Below, one piece after another: positions 1-8,528 of a stretch of 64,000 nucleotides of DNA. Position 1 is the first letter of the stretch. Each line of letters starts with the position of its first letter. The notes beneath the pieces were generated by a model. The model was given only the letters and a program-made list of their open reading frames with translations. It had not been told where the DNA came from and searched no databases. This DNA is from Desertivirga xinjiangensis (lineage in GTDB: Bacteria > Bacteroidota > Bacteroidia > Sphingobacteriales > Sphingobacteriaceae), in assembly GCF_024436435.1 (NCBI RefSeq), contig NZ_JAFMZP010000011.1, positions 1-64,000 on the forward strand. Reading direction: 5' to 3'. A program made the position numbers and the translations under genes.

Positions 1-165
1 AACGGCTGACCTTTGTTCTCTCGATTTACAAACGTTTCTTTCTGTTCCATACACTGTTTTTGTGTATAGCTTTTTTAGGAAGTGACACCCTGTCATAAGA
101 CGCAATTACCCTCCTTTGTTTAGATCATGAAGCCTAAATTTGATGGACAAACTAAATCCAGGAAA

Positions 166-558
166 ATGAACGAAAACATCATCTGCTGGTTTGAGATCTA
201 TGTAAAGGATATCGAACGCGCAAAAAAATTCTACAATGCGGTATTAGGAACGGAGTTCAAGGATAGTGGTGCCCCGGGCGATTCGCCGGAGGGTATGAAA
301 ATGGCATTTTTTTCGCCTATGGAAAACCAGGGAGTATCAGGAGCCTTAATTGAAATGCCTGGCACCAAAGAAGGTGACGGCCACTGCGTAAATACTATGG
401 TTTATTTCCCTTGCCAGGACTGTAGCGTTGAAGAAGGCCGGATTAAAGATGCAGGAGGAATTGTCAGCCGGTCCAAATTTTCAATAGGCGAATATGGATT
501 TTGTTCCATCTGTGTGGATACTGAAGGGAATCCGTTTGGACTTTTTTCGATGGAGTAA
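166..558 (+). CDS. VOC family (glyoxalase/bleomycin-resistance fold) protein
   Basis: Small single-domain protein of about 130 residues with the vicinal-oxygen-chelate pattern: an opening beta strand ICWFEIYVKDIERAKKFY, which is typical of the first beta-alpha-beta-beta-beta module, and a closing strand with DTEGNPFGLF. Such proteins are often called PhnB or glyoxalase-like. The substrate cannot be told from sequence. I chose the ATG at 166 because it is preceded by AGGAAA and the family domain starts directly there. An upstream in-frame ATG at 127 would add 13 hydrophilic residues. It stands alone, on the strand opposite to the next gene. The family call is firm; the function is open. Confidence 0.8.
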   Translation: MNENIICWFEIYVKDIERAKKFYNAVLGTEFKDSGAPGDSPEGMKMAFFSPMENQGVSGALIEMPGTKEGDGHCVNTMVYFPCQDCSVEEGRIKDAGGIVSRSKFSIGEYGFCSICVDTEGNPFGLFSME

Positions 559-602
559 ATTGGTGAGTTTTCGACTCGTTAGGTGGTATGTTTTGCGGCT
601 TT

Positions 603-663
603 GAGTCGGAGACTCATTTTATCTATTAATCCTTAGACCCCGCTTCGCTCAGTCTAAGGACAG
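603..663 (+). repeat. Dispersed CCTTAG-hairpin repeat, copy A
   Basis: Intergenic element with a GAGTC/GACTC mini-hairpin followed by TTAATCCTTAG and a 9-bp inverted repeat TCCTTAGAC...GTCTAAGGA closing over about 13 nt. The same arrangement, in the same orientation, recurs at 43614-43688, so it is a dispersed element and not a private terminator. No T-run follows the stem. It sits between the convergent VOC and Crp-type genes. Confidence 0.6.
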
Positions 664-697
664 AACTAGAAAGCGAAAATGTTTGACGGCGTAAGAG

Positions 698-1264
698 TTA
701 ATTTGTAGCCGCTTTTAATGCCCTGTTAAGGCTTCTGATAGTGATCCCTAAATATGCGGCCATTTCTTCTTTTGAAAGCCTGATCTCCTGTTTGGATTGC
801 AATGCCAGTAGTTTTGACAAATTGTGTTCGGTGGTATATAATTGCTGATAGGATGCCCGGCTGGAGGTGTTCACGATGCGTTCGGCGAAAACATCTATCA
901 ATAAATTATTTAATGCCAGGTTAGTTTGGAGAAGCGACTTAAAATAGGGAATGGAAATGGCATAAGCAGAAACATCTGTCATTGCTTCTATACTGCATAA
1001 GCAGGGGATGCTGCGGATCACCTCTATTTCTCCTACAATCTCTCCTTTACTCAAAAATTCGACAATATATTCCTTGTCGTTTTCTTCGGTAAAAAAGCAT
1101 TTGGTAATACCCTCTTTGATCAGCATCACTTTCGTGGAAGCTTCGTTCTGGCTTAATAATCTTCTCCCTTTTGGGAATGTTCTTAGCAGAATGTCTTCTT
1201 TGCGTGGCTGCGTGTTGTAAAGCTCTTCTATATACGCCAGGAAGGATTGATTGGTTCGCAACAT
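698..1264 (-). CDS. Crp/Fnr family transcriptional regulator
   Basis: 188 residues. The N-terminal two thirds form a cyclic-nucleotide-binding-type beta barrel (VMLIKEGITKCFF, then EYIVEFLSKGEIVGEIEVI). The C-terminal end carries a winged helix-turn-helix (LSKEEMAAYLGITIRSLNRA). There is no Fnr-type cysteine cluster, so an Fe-S sensor is unlikely; the ligand is unknown. In Bacteroidota such short regulators often respond to stress or lack a known effector. It is divergent from the HAD hydrolase at 1340 with only 75 bp between start codons. An inverted repeat GGACA-AA-TGTCC lies at 1275-1286 in this gap and could be its operator. Confidence 0.85.
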   Translation of the reverse strand: MLRTNQSFLAYIEELYNTQPRKEDILLRTFPKGRRLLSQNEASTKVMLIKEGITKCFFTEENDKEYIVEFLSKGEIVGEIEVIRSIPCLCSIEAMTDVSAYAISIPYFKSLLQTNLALNNLLIDVFAERIVNTSSRASYQQLYTTEHNLSKLLALQSKQEIRLSKEEMAAYLGITIRSLNRALKAATN

Positions 1265-1274
1265 GTTTTGCCTG

Positions 1275-1286
1275 GGACAAATGTCC
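1275..1286. promoter_or_regulatory. Inverted repeat in the Crp/HAD divergent region, possible operator
   Basis: GGACAAATGTCC has 5-bp arms around a 2-nt centre, located 10 bp upstream of the Crp-type regulator start and 54 bp upstream of the HAD start. Its position suits an autoregulatory site. It is short and could be chance. Confidence 0.25.
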
Positions 1287-1339
1287 TTTTCTCAATTATT
1301 TACAATGGTGATTTTCGCAGCCAGAAAATTACAATTAAA

Positions 1340-2047
1340 ATGGATAATCAGATTAAAACTATCGCATTTGATGCGGATGATACGTTGTGGGTGAATGAAC
1401 CGTACTTTCAGGAAGCCGAAAGGCAGTTTTGTTTATTGCTTGAAGACTATCTGCCGCAGCATTCGGTTTCGCAGGAATTATTTAAAACTGAAATGGACAA
1501 CCTTCAGCTCTATGGCTATGGGGTTAAGGGTTTTATGCTTTGTATGATCGAAACGATCAGCAGGATTTCGAATAATTTAGCTCCGCTGGAACTGGTAAAT
1601 AGAACTATAAAAATCGGACAGGAGCTGTTGGAAAGACCCATTGAACTTTTAGATGGTGTAGCTGAAACTCTCGGGAGGCTAAAAGGGAGATATAGGTTAG
1701 TAGTGGCTACGAAAGGTGATCTGCTGGATCAGGAACGCAAGCTACAGAAATCTGGGCTGGAGCACTATTTCCATCACATCGAAATTATGAGTGAGAAGAA
1801 AGTAAGGGATTATCAGAAACTGCTAAAACACCTGGATTGCCGGCCAGAGAATTTTTTAATGCTGGGTAACTCGCTAAAGTCTGACGTTTTACCTGTTTTG
1901 GAGATGGGTGGGTTTGCTGGTCATATTCCATACCACACTACCTGGTTGCATGAGCAGCATGATCAAAGCCAACATATTTTGCAATACAAAAATTTTATTG
2001 AATTAAAGAAAATTGATGAAATTGAAGAAGTTCTTTTACAAGCTTAA
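1340..2047 (+). CDS. HAD superfamily hydrolase
   Basis: About 235 residues with all four HAD motifs: motif I AFDADDTLW (nucleophile Asp in DxDxT), motif II VVATKGD, motif III lysine in the KKVRDYQKL stretch, and motif IV MLGNSLKSDVLP. The helical cap between motifs I and II suggests a small-molecule phosphatase. The substrate is not predictable. The start at ATG 1340 is chosen because the HAD fold begins immediately after it; an upstream ATG at 1247 would lie inside the oppositely oriented regulator gene. The 3' end overlaps the convergent phosphatase gene at 2036 by 12 bp. Confidence 0.85.
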   Translation: MDNQIKTIAFDADDTLWVNEPYFQEAERQFCLLLEDYLPQHSVSQELFKTEMDNLQLYGYGVKGFMLCMIETISRISNNLAPLELVNRTIKIGQELLERPIELLDGVAETLGRLKGRYRLVVATKGDLLDQERKLQKSGLEHYFHHIEIMSEKKVRDYQKLLKHLDCRPENFLMLGNSLKSDVLPVLEMGGFAGHIPYHTTWLHEQHDQSQHILQYKNFIELKKIDEIEEVLLQA

Positions 2048-2761
2048 ACTGTTGTTTTTCAATAACCCGCTTTCAAGTAATTTAGCATAATATCTGCTCG
2101 AGGGTACTTTTTTTAACAGGTCGATTTGCTGGATTCTATGAATATCGGTCCCTATAAAATCGACGAGTTTATGGTCTGTCAGCTTTTCGGCTATTGCCCG
2201 TATGTTCTTGCCGTAGTGATCTGTGAGAGATAAAGCATTCACCTGAAACTCTACTCCCATGTCTTTTAGCCGGAAATAGTCATCAAAATTTTTGTGTAGG
2301 AATAAATACCTTTCAGGGTGTGCAAGTACTACCTGATAGCCCTTAATGGCAAGTCCGAAAAGAGATTCCTCGAGGGCATACGGACGAATAACCTGGCTGA
2401 ATTCAATCAACAGCCTCTGTCCAGGTAAAAGTAATAGCTGTTGAGTGTTAACCAGGTGGTCAAAGTGTTCATCTAGATAGTACTCTGAAGAAAGCTCTAG
2501 TGTGATGCCATTAGGCAGTTTGGATTTGATCAGCTGATAGCCTGTTACTAGCGTGGATTTTGTGTTTGGATGTAGGCCTTGCATACTGTGAGGTGTTGTA
2601 AACAACCTATTAAAACCTAATTCAGCTAAGGCTTCTATCATTGACAGACTGTCTTCCATATTCTCGGCCCCATCGTCCACGCCGGGGATCAGGTGTGAAT
2701 GCATATCTGTAGCTAAAGCCGAAAAATCACCAGTGTTTTTTTTTCGTTTAAAAAACAACAT
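2036..2761 (-). CDS. CpsB/CapC (YwqE)-type tyrosine-protein phosphatase, PHP fold
   Basis: 241 residues with the metal-binding PHP motifs in order: DMHSHLIPGVDDG near residue 20, TTPH, AHPERY and GTDIHR. This family contains the manganese-dependent protein-tyrosine phosphatases CpsB and YwqE, which dephosphorylate the BY-kinase that controls capsule polymerisation. The gene is divergent from the Wza/Wzc pair that contains such a kinase, which supports that role. The start is ATG 2761; a TTG six bases upstream is the other option. A TATATTTG -7 element lies at 2778-2785 on the minus strand, 16 nt before the start. Confidence 0.88.
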   Translation of the reverse strand: MLFFKRKKNTGDFSALATDMHSHLIPGVDDGAENMEDSLSMIEALAELGFNRLFTTPHSMQGLHPNTKSTLVTGYQLIKSKLPNGITLELSSEYYLDEHFDHLVNTQQLLLLPGQRLLIEFSQVIRPYALEESLFGLAIKGYQVVLAHPERYLFLHKNFDDYFRLKDMGVEFQVNALSLTDHYGKNIRAIAEKLTDHKLVDFIGTDIHRIQQIDLLKKVPSSRYYAKLLESGLLKNNSLSL

Positions 2762-2777
2762 CCTCAAAAATCATATG

Positions 2778-2785
2778 CAAATATA
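2778..2785 (-). promoter_or_regulatory. Bacteroidota -7 element for the CpsB-type gene
   Basis: On the minus strand the sequence reads TATATTTG, an exact match to the TAnnTTTG consensus of the Bacteroidota primary sigma factor. It lies 16 nt upstream of the ATG at 2761. No good -33 TTTG was seen at the expected distance. Confidence 0.5.
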
Positions 2786-2879
2786 GCGTTAGAGCTGGGT
2801 TCCACTTCATCGATCTAAGAAAATTGCGTATTATTGTGGCTGATTTCTATGGCATACCAGAGAAATTATTTTCTATTGC

Positions 2880-3653
2880 ATGAAATACTTTTTATACATC
2901 TGCTTGCTGTGGTGCTTCAGCTCTTGCGGCGTTAAATACCAGTCTATCCCTTATTTTACAGATCTTTCAAAAGAACCGGTAGCTTCGACGGCTATAGTCA
3001 ATCATAGGGAGCTTAACATACAAAAAGGAGATGCGTTCCTGCTGGAGGTAACCAGTTTGAATACCATGGCTTCGGCAGTGTTTAATAGCGGAAGTGCGGC
3101 TGTTGTTAATAGTTCAGCCAATAAAGAAGTTGGGTCACCATCCGGAAGCTATATGGTAGACAGTGAGGGTAATATCCGTATCCCGCTGGCGGGCTCAGTT
3201 AATATCGAAGGACTTTCCATCATCGAAGCAAGGAAAAAGATTGAGGAGCAATTAATGGCATATCTTAAAGAACCTGTGGTCAATTTGAAATTGGTTAATT
3301 ACAGGGTATCTGTTCTGGGAGATGTAATGAAACCCGGCGCTTACCTTATAGATAGGGAAAACATTAATGTAGTAGAAGCCATAAGTCTTGCGGGCGACCT
3401 CAATATCACTGCAAAAAGGAACGATGTTTTGCTGATAAGGGAAAATGGAGAAAAAAGAGAATATATTCGGCTTGACCTGCAAAGTAAGGTATTGTTCGAT
3501 TCACCCTATTATTATTTAAAAAGCGGAGATATTTTGTATGTACAGCCCGGGGAAGCTAAATACGCCAGTATCGACTCCAAATACCGTAATATTGGCTTAG
3601 GGCTGTCTTTAATATCGGTACTAGCTTTAGTTTTTTCACAGTTAAACCGCTAG
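2880..3653 (+). CDS. Wza-type polysaccharide export outer-membrane lipoprotein
   Basis: 257 residues. The N-terminus is a lipoprotein signal peptide ending in CFSSC, with Cys17 as likely lipidation site. A poly-export domain follows (residues about 45-125), then an SLBB domain (VSVLGDVMKPGAYLIDREN, about 145-200), and a C-terminal hydrophobic segment (LGLSLISVLALVFSQL) that probably crosses the outer membrane. It would form the export channel for the exopolysaccharide together with the Wzc-like kinase, whose gene begins 1 bp downstream. It is the first gene of the + strand locus. The N-terminal part is shorter than enterobacterial Wza (about 380 residues), as is usual in Bacteroidota. Confidence 0.92.
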   Translation: MKYFLYICLLWCFSSCGVKYQSIPYFTDLSKEPVASTAIVNHRELNIQKGDAFLLEVTSLNTMASAVFNSGSAAVVNSSANKEVGSPSGSYMVDSEGNIRIPLAGSVNIEGLSIIEARKKIEEQLMAYLKEPVVNLKLVNYRVSVLGDVMKPGAYLIDRENINVVEAISLAGDLNITAKRNDVLLIRENGEKREYIRLDLQSKVLFDSPYYYLKSGDILYVQPGEAKYASIDSKYRNIGLGLSLISVLALVFSQLNR

Positions 3654-3654
3654 A

Positions 3655-6012
3655 ATGAAGTATAAGAAATTGGAAGATCTTGAAGAAGGCTTAAGCGGCG
3701 AACCAACTTTAAATCTGCGGGATATTCTAGCTCCCTACGTGTACCGCTGGCCGGTATTTGTAATAGCATCAATGCTTACGGTGTTTTTTGCATTTATTTA
3801 CCTGCGCTATGCCAAGCCCGTTTTTCAAGTAGATAGTATGCTGCTTATTAAAGATGAGAAAAACGGAGGCAGCAATAATGAGATTCTAAATCAGCTCGAT
3901 CTTTTTTCCAGTTCGAAAATTGTGGACAATGAGATAGATATCCTCAAGTCCAAAACATTGATGCGGGAGGTTGTAAATCGTCTCCACCTGGATGTAACTT
4001 TAAAAAGCGAGGGCCGGGTGATCGCAGTGGATGTATACAACAATAAGCCTGTCGTCATTAAAATTTTAGAGATTAAGCGCTCATGTTATGGCAGGCCTTA
4101 TACCCTTTCTTTTCCAAATAGTAAGACCTTTTTATTGCAGGATCCCGCTACCGAGGAGACTTTTAAAGGCGAACTTGGCAAGCTGCAGCAAAATAAGTTG
4201 GGAAGCTTTATCATCTCTGCCACCCCCTATCTCAGAAATAATTTAAAAAACGATTTTCAGGTCATTTTTCTGAATCCGGAAGGTGTAGTGGCTCAATATG
4301 TTTCCCTGCTAAGTATTGAACCTTCTTCCAAGCAGTCTACGGTGCTCAGGATCAGCCTCAATAGTACCGTTCCAGAAAGGGGCAGGGATATTGTGAACAC
4401 ACTCATTGCTGTTTACAATGAGGCCTCTTTAAAAGATAAAAATCAAACAGTAAAGAACTCTATAGATTTCATCAATGAGAGGCTCAAACTGATCACCGTC
4501 GAATTGACCGATGTGGAGAAAAATGTCGAAGATTTTAAAAGTACTCAAGGCTTGACAGATATCAGCGGGGAAGCCAGCCTGTTTCTTGAGAGTGTAAGAA
4601 CTACCGACGCCCAGCTAAATGAGGTAAATCTTAAGCTTGGGGTTATCAGAAATATCCGAAGGTCGATAAACGAAGGTTTTAAAGAGCAAAAGCTGCCCAG
4701 TACCCTTGGAATAGACGACCGTGTATTAGTAGAGCAAATCAGCCAGTTGTATGCGCTGGAGCTGCAGAAAGTAAATCTTCTAGCTACCTTGCCGGCTTCC
4801 AATCCGGTTTTTAAACCTATCGACGAACAGATTAAAAACTTCAAGTCTAATATCACTTCCAGTTTAGATGGTCTGGAAAATACGCTTGAAAATATGCGCA
4901 AAGGCCTGACTAATTACAACAGCCGTTACGAAAGCTCCATTAAAAAAATTCCTGGCCAGGAGCGGGAATTTATTACCATTAAGAGACAACAAAGCATTAA
5001 AGAGAATTTATATCTGTTCTTATTGCAAAAAAAAGAAGAAGCTATTTTGTCTTACGCTTCCGCTGCCGCAGATACAAGGGTCGTAGAGCCCGCAAGTGTG
5101 TCGCTTGGACCGATTTCGCCAAAAAGAAATACCATCTTGCTGGGTGCTTTAGCAGCGGGCCTTTTGCTGGCTTTTCTGTATGTATTTATAAAGGAGCTGC
5201 TCAATAACCGTGTTCGTTCAGTAAAAGATGTGAAGCGTCTGACTGAAGTCCCTCTGTTAGGAGAGATTGCACAGCAGGAGGCCAACGAACTAATTACGGT
5301 AAACAACCGTAGTGCCATGGCAGAGCAATTGCGTAGCATGCGAATCAATCTGCAGTATCTCGGAGGGCGTAAAGGCAAAGAAAGCAAAGGCGTGGTAACC
5401 TTGCTGACCTCCAGCATGTCGGGAGAAGGGAAAAGCTTTGTGGCCTGTAACCTGGCGGCCGTGCATGCTATTAGTGGGAAAAAGACTGTAATATTGGAGT
5501 TAGATCTAAGGAAACCCAAGGTTAGCCGCTATCTCAATTTGAAATCTAATATAGGCCTTAGCAATTATCTTATTGGGAAGGCCGAGATAGAAAAGATTAT
5601 TCAGCCTTTGGATGGCTATACTAATATTTCAGTCATTGGCTCCGGCCCTCTGCCACCCAACCCATCAGAATTGCTGGCAGGAGAGGAAATGGAGGTGCTT
5701 ATAAATTATCTGAAAGAGCACTACGACGAAATTATCATAGATACACCACCCATTGGTTTAGTTATCGATGCACAGATATTAGCCAGGTTTGCAGACATTA
5801 CACTGTTTCTTGTAAGGCAGGGAATTACTTTTAAAAGCCAGCTAAGCAAGATTTCTGAATTGCAGCAAGAACAAAAGTTCCCCAAAATGAACGTGGTATT
5901 GAATGGTGTGAAACTGGGCGAGAATTATGGGTATGGATATTATACCAGTGATGCACACAAAGGGAATATGTTGATCAGTTTTTTTAGAGTTTTTAAGAAA
6001 AGGTTGATATAA
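3655..6012 (+). CDS. Wzc-like polysaccharide co-polymerase / BY-kinase
   Basis: 785 residues. The N-terminal Wzz domain begins with a membrane segment near residue 33 (VFVIASMLTVFFAFIYL). A long coiled-coil periplasmic region follows, then a second membrane segment (TILLGALAAGLLLAFLYVFI). The cytoplasmic kinase has Walker A SSMSGEGKS, Walker A' VILELDLRKP and Walker B IIIDTPPIG. The tail contains a short tyrosine cluster (YGYGYY), the expected autophosphorylation target. It controls chain length and export with the Wza-like protein, and the CpsB-type phosphatase at 2036-2761 is the natural partner to reset it. Full-length and intact. Confidence 0.93.
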   Translation: MKYKKLEDLEEGLSGEPTLNLRDILAPYVYRWPVFVIASMLTVFFAFIYLRYAKPVFQVDSMLLIKDEKNGGSNNEILNQLDLFSSSKIVDNEIDILKSKTLMREVVNRLHLDVTLKSEGRVIAVDVYNNKPVVIKILEIKRSCYGRPYTLSFPNSKTFLLQDPATEETFKGELGKLQQNKLGSFIISATPYLRNNLKNDFQVIFLNPEGVVAQYVSLLSIEPSSKQSTVLRISLNSTVPERGRDIVNTLIAVYNEASLKDKNQTVKNSIDFINERLKLITVELTDVEKNVEDFKSTQGLTDISGEASLFLESVRTTDAQLNEVNLKLGVIRNIRRSINEGFKEQKLPSTLGIDDRVLVEQISQLYALELQKVNLLATLPASNPVFKPIDEQIKNFKSNITSSLDGLENTLENMRKGLTNYNSRYESSIKKIPGQEREFITIKRQQSIKENLYLFLLQKKEEAILSYASAAADTRVVEPASVSLGPISPKRNTILLGALAAGLLLAFLYVFIKELLNNRVRSVKDVKRLTEVPLLGEIAQQEANELITVNNRSAMAEQLRSMRINLQYLGGRKGKESKGVVTLLTSSMSGEGKSFVACNLAAVHAISGKKTVILELDLRKPKVSRYLNLKSNIGLSNYLIGKAEIEKIIQPLDGYTNISVIGSGPLPPNPSELLAGEEMEVLINYLKEHYDEIIIDTPPIGLVIDAQILARFADITLFLVRQGITFKSQLSKISELQQEQKFPKMNVVLNGVKLGENYGYGYYTSDAHKGNMLISFFRVFKKRLI

Positions 6013-6037
6013 CGATAATTAGGAACGAATCAGACTT

Positions 6038-7543
6038 GTGGTGAGCCAGTTAAAAACAGGAGCAGTTTTATCCTACTTAAGTATCTTCCTTACTAATATT
6101 GTGGGTGTGGTTTTGACTCCCTTTATTATCAAAAGCTTGGGGGATGCTGAGTACGGTCTTTATTCCTTAATCGGGGCCTTTGTGGGTTATATCAGTGTTC
6201 TTGATCTGGGATTAAATGGCACTATCGTTAGGTTTGTAGCCAAATATAGAGCAGAAAATAGTCAAAAAGCTGAAGAAAATTTTCTGGCAATAACCATGTT
6301 GATTTATGGCGTTATTTCCTTGCTCATTGCATTGGTTGGAATAGGGCTGTATTTTAACCTTCATCATATTTTCAGTAATTCACTGAGCCCGGCAGAAATG
6401 GCGAAGGCCAAAGTAATGTTTGCTGTCTTAATATTCAATTTGGTCATTACTCTCCCGGGAGGTGCTTTTTCAGCTATATGTGCGGGATACGAACAGTTTG
6501 TTTATCCCCGGGTTGTGAGTATGCTGCGCTACCTTGTCAGGACAGTTCTTGTGGTTGTATTGTTGTTAAATGGTGGAGAAGCTATCGGTTTGATTGCTAT
6601 CGATACCGTCCTGAATATTCTGTTTATTACATTAAACGGCTGGTACGTATTGAAAAAGTTAAATGTGAAGTTTAAACTCCGTCAATTGGACATTTTTCTC
6701 GTAAAGGAGATTTTTGCCTATTCAATATGGGTATTTGTTTTTGCACTCGTTCTTGAACTTCAATGGAGAGGAGGGCAGGTAATTCTAGGAATAAAGACAG
6801 ATACTACAACCGTTGCAATTTACAGCGTTGGGGTGATGCTCGGCACGTATTATGCAGGTTTTGCAGGAGCGATCAATGGAGTGTTTTTGCCGAAGGCGAT
6901 GCAGATGGTGGTAAATGGATTTAATGGTATACAATTGACAGATATGATGATCAAGATTGGTAGAATTGCCCTTATGGTATTACTGCTGATTTTAGGTGGT
7001 TTTATTCTTTTTGGCCAGGAGTTTATATATCTATGGATAGGAGATACATATAAAGACGCCTGGCTTATGGCATTGTTAATAATGCTAACAAGCACAAATA
7101 TCCTAGTTCAATCTTTTGCCGATTCACTGCTAAGAGCAAAGAGCTTGTTCCGCTTTAAAGGATTAGTTTATATCTTCTTATTCGTTGTTGGGACCGTTAT
7201 AGGTTATTTTTTTATTAACCGCTGGAAGGGGTTGGGAATGTTGATGGGTATATGCACTTGCTGGTTTATCGCTCAAATGATATTGAATGTTTATTTTGTA
7301 AAAAAGCTAAACTTACAAATAGTTAGGTTCTACAAGGAGTTACTATCAAAAAGTGTTTTTGTTTTTACAGTCACATTAATTGTCGGTTATGCAATAAATT
7401 TCATATTTCCTGGGTTTCAATGGGTAACCTTGTCAATTAAGATTATGACATATACTATAATCTACTTCTTAGCTATGTATCATTTAGTAGCAAACAACTA
7501 TGAGAAAGATCTGGTGAGAAATGCATTTCGAATATATGCCTAA
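6038..7543 (+). CDS. Wzx-type polysaccharide flippase (MATE/MOP superfamily)
   Basis: 501 residues with about 12-14 predicted membrane segments and the opening GAVLSYLSIFLTNIVGVVLTPFIIKSLG-like pattern of oligosaccharide flippases. It would move the lipid-linked repeat unit across the inner membrane. The start is a GTG at 6038 or the adjacent GTG at 6041; AGGAAC at 6021-6026 is the likely ribosome site and there is no nearby ATG. From here to about 17 kb the DNA looks richer in A and T than the flanks. Confidence 0.88.
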   Translation: MVSQLKTGAVLSYLSIFLTNIVGVVLTPFIIKSLGDAEYGLYSLIGAFVGYISVLDLGLNGTIVRFVAKYRAENSQKAEENFLAITMLIYGVISLLIALVGIGLYFNLHHIFSNSLSPAEMAKAKVMFAVLIFNLVITLPGGAFSAICAGYEQFVYPRVVSMLRYLVRTVLVVVLLLNGGEAIGLIAIDTVLNILFITLNGWYVLKKLNVKFKLRQLDIFLVKEIFAYSIWVFVFALVLELQWRGGQVILGIKTDTTTVAIYSVGVMLGTYYAGFAGAINGVFLPKAMQMVVNGFNGIQLTDMMIKIGRIALMVLLLILGGFILFGQEFIYLWIGDTYKDAWLMALLIMLTSTNILVQSFADSLLRAKSLFRFKGLVYIFLFVVGTVIGYFFINRWKGLGMLMGICTCWFIAQMILNVYFVKKLNLQIVRFYKELLSKSVFVFTVTLIVGYAINFIFPGFQWVTLSIKIMTYTIIYFLAMYHLVANNYEKDLVRNAFRIYA

Positions 7544-8528
7544 GATTTCTGTTATAATACCAGCATATAACGCTAAAAATTACATTTCAAGGTGTATAAG
7601 CTCTATTTTAGGGCAGTCTTTTAAAGATTTCGAGCTGATATTAATTGACGATGGTTCAACGGATAGTACTTTAGAGATATGTAAGAAATTTGCTGCTGAA
7701 GATAGTAGGATTAGAGTGGAGAATCAAATGAATTTAGGGGTCTCTGCGGCCAGAAATAAAGGGATATCGCTGTCAAGGGGACAATATGTCTCCTTCGTTG
7801 ATGCAGATGATTACCTTGAGTGTACATTTTTGGAAAACTTTAAAATGGACGTTTTTCAAGATAGAGATTTCTATATCCAGGGAATGAGATTCGTAGATGG
7901 CGAAAACGTTTCTAGGTCGCCTGTCGGTGATATAGGTGAAATCGAAAGCCTTAAATCGTTTATTCTGGTAGCCGATAAAAAACATTTATTCGAGGGGCCT
8001 TGTGCCAAGTTATTCAAAACTGAACTTGTTAAAGCAAACAAAGTCTTTTTTGATCAAAGCCTTTCTTTTGGCGAGGACAACTTGTTTATCCTCAATTATT
8101 TGAAATATATTGAATCTTTCTGCATAACACCTTTTACAGATTATAACTACATATTACATCACAATCAGGCTTCATTGTCAACTAAAGTGCATGATTTTGA
8201 TAAGATTTTGAAATATATCCAATTAACACATGCTGAAAGGATGTCGATCCAAAAACGAATATCAAGTGACGAATACCTTGTTTTTTTAAATAAGGTTAAT
8301 AACAGACGATTGTTTACTTCGATACTTGGAGTTTTCAGCAATATAAGAAAGTTGAGTGCAAAGGATAAATTGTTACGATTTAGGGAACTGTTAGATTTAA
8401 TAGACTTTAAGTTCGGGATTGATAGTGAATCGTCCAAGCTTGTTTATTTATTTAGGATCCTTGCAGTAACCATGCGCTTTCCGCGATTAAGCTATTTTGT
8501 GTTGTCAAATTTAATTAAGCTGAGATGA
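7536..8528 (+). CDS. Glycosyltransferase family 2
   Basis: 330 residues. GT-A fold with ISVIIPAYNAKNYISRCISS at the N-terminus, LILIDDGSTDSTLE for nucleotide binding and FVDADDYLE as the metal-binding DxD-type motif. It adds one sugar to the lipid-linked repeat unit. The start at ATG 7536 places it directly before the family domain and gives an 8-bp overlap with the flippase gene. An earlier ATG at 7521 would add five residues. Donor and acceptor cannot be predicted. Confidence 0.88.
   Translation: MPKISVIIPAYNAKNYISRCISSILGQSFKDFELILIDDGSTDSTLEICKKFAAEDSRIRVENQMNLGVSAARNKGISLSRGQYVSFVDADDYLECTFLENFKMDVFQDRDFYIQGMRFVDGENVSRSPVGDIGEIESLKSFILVADKKHLFEGPCAKLFKTELVKANKVFFDQSLSFGEDNLFILNYLKYIESFCITPFTDYNYILHHNQASLSTKVHDFDKILKYIQLTHAERMSIQKRISSDEYLVFLNKVNNRRLFTSILGVFSNIRKLSAKDKLLRFRELLDLIDFKFGIDSESSKLVYLFRILAVTMRFPRLSYFVLSNLIKLR

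Noticed and set aside
1-165. Possible 3' part of an upstream gene at the left edge
   Set aside because: No open frame with protein-like features was seen; the stretch is AT-rich and appears non-coding.
2786-2879. Promoter for the Wza-like gene at TATTATTG (2829-2836)
   Set aside because: One mismatch to TAnnTTTG and no supporting -33 at the right distance, so not listed as a feature.
5052-5519. 155-codon open frame antisense to the Wzc-like gene
   Set aside because: It lies wholly within the kinase coding region, shows no family pattern and mirrors the codon bias of the sense gene.
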